NCBI RefSeq assembly: GCF_003957745.1
Contig: NZ_CP020373.1
Coordinates: 4,281,001 to 4,345,000 of the forward strand
Origin: Shewanella khirikhana
GTDB taxonomy: Bacteria > Pseudomonadota > Gammaproteobacteria > Enterobacterales > Shewanellaceae
Direction of reading: 5' to 3'
Length of the DNA stretch: 64,000 nt
The notes under the pieces are model-generated. The model saw only the letters and a program-made list of their open reading frames with translations. It made no database searches and was not told where the DNA came from. This document shows, piece by piece, positions 60,489 to 64,000 of this stretch (position 1 is the first letter of the stretch; the number at the start of each line of letters is the position of its first letter). The translations under genes were made by a program, and so were the position numbers.

Positions 60489-62129
60489 ATGACGATTATG
60501 CAGAAGGTGTACTGGTTGGTGGCGGTAGTGGGGAACGCGCTGGCCATTTGGCTTGTAAGCCAGCACCCGGGTGTTATTGCCTGGATTTTGCTCGCGTTAA
60601 CCGCGACTTACACCCTGATAGGTTTTTACGACCTGTTTTTCTCCCGCCACAGTCTTAACCGCCTGTATCCGGTGGTGGCCTATATCCGCTATGGGCTGGA
60701 GTCGTTTCGGGTGGAGATCCAGCAGTACTTTATTGCCAGCGATACCGAAGAAAAGCCCTTTAATCGCGAGGAGCGTTCACTGGTTTATCAGCGCTCCAAG
60801 GGCGTGCGTGACACCATCGCCTTTGGCACCCAGCGGGATCTGCTGTCGGAAAACTACTTGAGTCTGTGGCACTCTCTCAGCCCCTGTGAAGTGAAAGAGG
60901 ACAGCAAGCGGGTCAGCTTTGGCGGCGATGATTGCACCCAGCCCTACAGCGCCTCGCGGCTGAATATTTCCGCCATGAGCTTTGGTTCGCTGTCGTCCAA
61001 TGCCATTCAGGCGCTCAACTTGGGCGCCAAAAAAGGCGGCTTTTGGCATAACACCGGCGAAGGCGGGGTGAGTGACCATCACCTTGAGCACGGTGGCGAT
61101 CTGGTGTGGCAGATAGGCTCGGGCCTGTTTGGTTGTCGCACCCACGAAGGGGAGTTTGATGCCGAGGCCTTTGCCCGACAGGCAAAGCTACCCCAGGTCA
61201 GGATGATTGAAATCAAGCTGTCTCAGGGGGCCAAGCCCGGGCATGGCGGCGTGCTGCCCAAGGCCAAGATCACCGATGAAATCGCGCGGATCCGGCTGAT
61301 CCCACAGGACAGAGACTGTGTGTCACCTGCGGTGCACCCTAAATGTGCAACGCCCAAAGCGCTGCTTGGGTTTGTGAAAGAGCTGAGGCAATTGTCCGGT
61401 GGCAAACCGGTTGGCTTTAAGCTGTGTATCGGTAATCCGGCGGAGTTTCTGGCTATCGGCAAAGCCATGCTGGAAACCGGCATCTTGCCTGACTTTATCA
61501 CAGTCGATGGCGCCGAAGGCGGCACGGGGGCGGCGCCGGTAGAGTTCACCAACCGCATGGGTATGGCGTGCCTCGAAGGGGTATATTTCGTCAATAACGC
61601 CCTGATAGGCTTGGGGCTCAGAGACAAAATTCGCGTTATTGCCTCGGGTAAAACCGCCTCGGCATTCGATTTGCTGTCCAAGTTGGCACTGGGTGCCGAT
61701 ACCGTCAACGCCGCCCGCACCATGATGCTGGCGCTGGGCTGCATTCAGTCGCGCCACTGTAACACCAATATGTGTCCCACGGGCATTGCCACCCAGGATC
61801 CGGTGCGGGGTAAAGCCGTGGACGTGGAAGTGAAAAGCGAACGGGTGAAGAATTTTCATCACAACACCTTGCATGCTTTCTATGAATTACTCGGTGGTAT
61901 GGGGCTTGATAGTCCCAATAAGCTGGTGCCACAGATGATTAAAAGGCGTACACCCTATGGTTTGCTGATGTCGGCTGGCAGCATGGTGAAGCCCTTATCC
62001 CATGCCGAGCTGGTGGAAGAGCGGGCCACCGGCGTGTGGCAACATTGGTGGCAGTCGGCAAGCAGCGAAGGCTTTTTCGTGTATGACGATCTGATGCTGA
62101 CACCGGCGGAGCTGAGCACTGCCCACTGA
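60489..62129 (+). CDS. FMN-binding glutamate synthase-family protein
   Basis: 546 residues. Two N-terminal hydrophobic segments (VYWLVAVVGNALAIWLV and VIAWILLALTATYTLIG) anchor it. The body matches the central FMN domain of large-subunit glutamate synthase: SRLNISAMSFGSLSSNAI, GAKPGHGGVLPKAKI, DFITVDGAEGGTGAAP, RVIASGKTASAFD and the 3Fe-4S Cys of CIQSRHCNTNMCPTGIA (C-x5-C-x4-C). Glutaminase and GltD parts are absent, so its reaction is not known. ATG 60489 has AAGGA 8 nt upstream. Confidence 0.88.
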   Translation: MTIMQKVYWLVAVVGNALAIWLVSQHPGVIAWILLALTATYTLIGFYDLFFSRHSLNRLYPVVAYIRYGLESFRVEIQQYFIASDTEEKPFNREERSLVYQRSKGVRDTIAFGTQRDLLSENYLSLWHSLSPCEVKEDSKRVSFGGDDCTQPYSASRLNISAMSFGSLSSNAIQALNLGAKKGGFWHNTGEGGVSDHHLEHGGDLVWQIGSGLFGCRTHEGEFDAEAFARQAKLPQVRMIEIKLSQGAKPGHGGVLPKAKITDEIARIRLIPQDRDCVSPAVHPKCATPKALLGFVKELRQLSGGKPVGFKLCIGNPAEFLAIGKAMLETGILPDFITVDGAEGGTGAAPVEFTNRMGMACLEGVYFVNNALIGLGLRDKIRVIASGKTASAFDLLSKLALGADTVNAARTMMLALGCIQSRHCNTNMCPTGIATQDPVRGKAVDVEVKSERVKNFHHNTLHAFYELLGGMGLDSPNKLVPQMIKRRTPYGLLMSAGSMVKPLSHAELVEERATGVWQHWWQSASSEGFFVYDDLMLTPAELSTAH

Positions 62130-62156
62130 TATTTCCTGCTGTTCAGTGTCTTTACG

Positions 62157-62179
62157 AAGCCGCCAGTGGGCGGCTTTTT
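62157..62179 (+). terminator. Terminator after the glutamate-synthase-like gene
   Basis: AAGCCGCC-AGTG-GGCGGCTT followed by TTT, 28 nt after the stop. Confidence 0.85.
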
Positions 62180-62768
62180 CATGGCCAGCGCTGTGATTCC
62201 AACAAGGTCATGCAGCACAAGCCATCAGCTGCAGCTGTACCCGGATATCCGCAGCCCTGCTTTCTTGCATGGCTACTGCTGGTCTGCTTTTTTACTTGGC
62301 TCCTATGAGCTTGGTTTTTTGCATGGCGGCCGTTGGTCCGGTTGCTTGTATGGCAGTAAGGCTGATTCAATCAAAAGTCGCAGCCGGTTTCGGCTTGCTG
62401 ATTTTTCTGTGATTTCTGAGCCTTACTAATCCTGCCTTAACTCATCCTACCAGTACGGCGTACCGCTTTGTTATGGGTGGCCGTGTCGTAAAACAATAAA
62501 ATGACATCGCTGTCATTTTGCTTGGGCCGATAGCCTGTTCTTGAACTGACTTATCAGTGATTTGTGCTGTTTTCCCTGTGTATTCCCAGTGTGTTTTTTT
62601 ATCGCTCGCAGGCGCGCTGCAGGGCCGTTTGGGCGCTGATTTGGCTTGTTATAGCCAAAAGAAATAATCGAGGCGATTAACGTATGGATGGGAAATAACA
62701 AAACCGTACATTTGAGCTGCAAATACAACATTTGCAACACAAAAATAATGACAACAGAAGGAATCACG
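62180..62768. other. Long intergenic region before the S8 protease
   Basis: About 590 bp without a credible gene; the open frames at 62179-62429 and 62513-62830 are low-complexity or lack ribosome sites. It contains the palindrome at 62498 and an AT-rich stretch around 62640-62750 that should hold the protease promoter. Confidence 0.5.
62498..62519. promoter_or_regulatory. Perfect 9-bp-arm palindrome AAAATGACA-TCGC-TGTCATTTT
   Basis: Located about 250 bp before the protease. The AT-rich arms and lack of a G/C-rich stem fit an operator better than a terminator, though the trailing T-run leaves a weak terminator possible. Confidence 0.45.
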
Positions 62769-64000
62769 ATGAAGTTAAATCGACTCATCATCAGCATCTC
62801 GTTGGCTATGGCAGGGACTGCCCAGGCCAACCCGGATCAGTGGCAATACCCGCTGTTTGGCGGCGACCCCTTTACCCCACAGCAGTGGCACCTGAAGAAT
62901 ACCGGACAGGATGGCTACTCGCCGCTGACCGGTGTCGCCGGTGAAGACCTGGATGTGGACTTTGCCCATGCCATGGGGATCAAGGGCCGTGGCATTACCG
63001 TCGCGGTAATCGACTCAGGGGTTGAGATCGATCATGAAGACCTGCGCGCCAACGTGGTGCCTGGCTCAATCAACCTGCTGGATGGCTCGGGTTACCCTAC
63101 CGACGGCCATGGTCACGGTACTGCCGTGGCGGGCATTATTGCGGCGGTGGAAGGCAATGGCCTGGGTGGCCGCGGCGTAGCCCCCCTTGCTAACCTGATT
63201 GGCTTTAACTATCTGGATGCCCAGAGCGAGCAGAGCTGGTTTTTATCCCACGGCCGCACTGCCGAAAACGGCAAGCGCGAGCTGAACCGCTTTACCGACG
63301 CCCGCATCTATAACCAGAGTTATGGCTCAACCCTGCTTAAGCCATTCCCCTATGACTACGACGCCAATCCTTCGCTGCTGGCCAAAGACAGCGCCATGGC
63401 CGACGTAACCAACGACAGTCAGCGTGGTCAGGGCTCTTTGTTTGTGAAGTCCGCAGGTAACAGCTACGGCACCTACCGCTTGGGTGCCTGGCTTATCCTG
63501 CCACGTGAAGACGGCCTGTATTACAACAACCATGGGTTACCGTTCCACAGCGCCAACCTGTCCCACGAGAACATCAACTACTGGAACATGGTGGTGTCGG
63601 CCACCAACGCCGAAGGTAAGCGCTCGTCTTACTCGTCTGTGGGTTCCAACGTCTGGGTCGCCGCGCCGGGCGGTGAATATGGCACAGATGCGCCAGCCAT
63701 AGTCACCACAGATATTCAGGGCTGCGACAAAGGCATGAACCGCGCCGGCGCGTCGAGCAACCGTCTCAATGGTGGCAGCGAGCTTGACCCTGTGTGCAAC
63801 TACACCGCCACCATGAACGGCACTTCCTCTGCGGCGCCAAATGCCTCGGGCGCTGCCGCTGTGGTGATGTCGGCCAACCACGCCCTGGATGCACGCACCG
63901 TGCGTCATGTATTGGCGCAAACTGCCCGTCAGAACGATGCCGATATCGCGCCCATCATGCTGAGCTTCACCCAGGCCGATGGCACTGTGGCGAGCTACGA
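62769..64000 (+). CDS. Subtilisin-like serine protease (S8), 3' end outside window
   Basis: The first 410 residues are visible. The signal peptide ends in GTAQA. The catalytic triad is complete: Asp in VAVIDSGVEIDHEDLR, His in GHGHGTAVAGIIAA and Ser in MNGTSSAAPNASGAAAVV. A kexin-like arrangement is suggested by QWHLKNTGQDG at the N-terminus, so a P/proprotein-convertase or other C-terminal domain may follow outside the window. AAGGAA precedes ATG 62769. Confidence 0.92.
   Translation, partial: MKLNRLIISISLAMAGTAQANPDQWQYPLFGGDPFTPQQWHLKNTGQDGYSPLTGVAGEDLDVDFAHAMGIKGRGITVAVIDSGVEIDHEDLRANVVPGSINLLDGSGYPTDGHGHGTAVAGIIAAVEGNGLGGRGVAPLANLIGFNYLDAQSEQSWFLSHGRTAENGKRELNRFTDARIYNQSYGSTLLKPFPYDYDANPSLLAKDSAMADVTNDSQRGQGSLFVKSAGNSYGTYRLGAWLILPREDGLYYNNHGLPFHSANLSHENINYWNMVVSATNAEGKRSSYSSVGSNVWVAAPGGEYGTDAPAIVTTDIQGCDKGMNRAGASSNRLNGGSELDPVCNYTATMNGTSSAAPNASGAAAVVMSANHALDARTVRHVLAQTARQNDADIAPIMLSFTQADGTVASY

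Noticed and set aside
62166..62429. Open frames after the glutamate-synthase-like gene
   Set aside because: They start inside the terminator hairpin and look like translated low-complexity intergenic DNA.
1..64000. Mobile elements, integrase, prophage or genomic island
   Set aside because: No transposase, integrase, tRNA end or flanking repeats were seen; the composition looks even apart from short AT-rich gaps.

Overview
The window looks like a chromosomal segment of a gammaproteobacterium, most probably a Shewanella relative from the higher-GC side of that genus. This rests on gene content and order: a tungstate transporter operon joined to molybdopterin genes, a MobB-MoeA fusion, RyhB-like RNAs next to menF, many c-di-GMP and two-component genes, RND efflux, and prolyl-oligopeptidase and subtilisin-like secreted enzymes. 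I see no rRNA, tRNA, CRISPR, IS element, phage gene or replication origin.

Layout. 1-5.7 kb: a partial polyamine-type ABC ATPase, a LuxR-type regulator, a secreted EEP-family phosphodiesterase, an EamA exporter, mutM and a small anchored protein. 5.7-15.1 kb: a minus-strand operon tupA-tupB-tupC-mobA-mobB/moeA-moaA (tungstate uptake plus molybdopterin cofactor synthesis). It has a near-perfect sigma-54 promoter and lies divergent from an NtrC-type activator and its histidine kinase; the kinase reading frame is broken by one base. 15.1-15.8 kb: two tandem RyhB-like small RNAs, each with a Fur box and a terminator. 15.8-19.3 kb: an acetyltransferase, the queuosine-precursor transporter yhhQ behind a preQ1-I riboswitch, a periplasmic binding protein and menF.

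19.5-25.4 kb: a compact, translationally coupled cassette of unknown substrate. It contains a TonB-dependent receptor with a long Gly/Ser tract, a fused double ECF ATPase, an EcfT-like protein, an S-component-like membrane protein, a homologue of the N-terminal part of archaeal TiaS (tRNA agmatinylcytidine synthase) and a 71-residue Cys-containing protein. Its upstream region shares an 18-bp element (16 of 18 positions) containing GACA-N3-TGTC with the tup promoter region. This is the strongest candidate for an undescribed system.

25.6-39.1 kb: an HD-GYP protein, moeB and a second moeA, an RND efflux pair, ferritin, a NIT-HAMP-PAS-GGDEF-EAL protein, and ribB with an FMN riboswitch. 39.2-45.5 kb: an S9 peptidase lipoprotein whose 3' end is tandemly repeated with a 113-bp period, then a GIY-YIG protein, an OmpR/HK pair, a PAP2 phosphatase and a methyltransferase. 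45.6-56.5 kb: a membrane protein, a GH31 glycosidase with operator-like palindromes, a TetR-controlled SDR/OsmC/cupin operon, a ferredoxin-reductase and a metallo-beta-lactamase-fold protein. 56.6-64 kb: a LysR regulator, an EAL protein with a degenerate GGDEF, a DUF2087-like protein, an FMN-binding glutamate-synthase-like protein and the start of a subtilisin-like protease.
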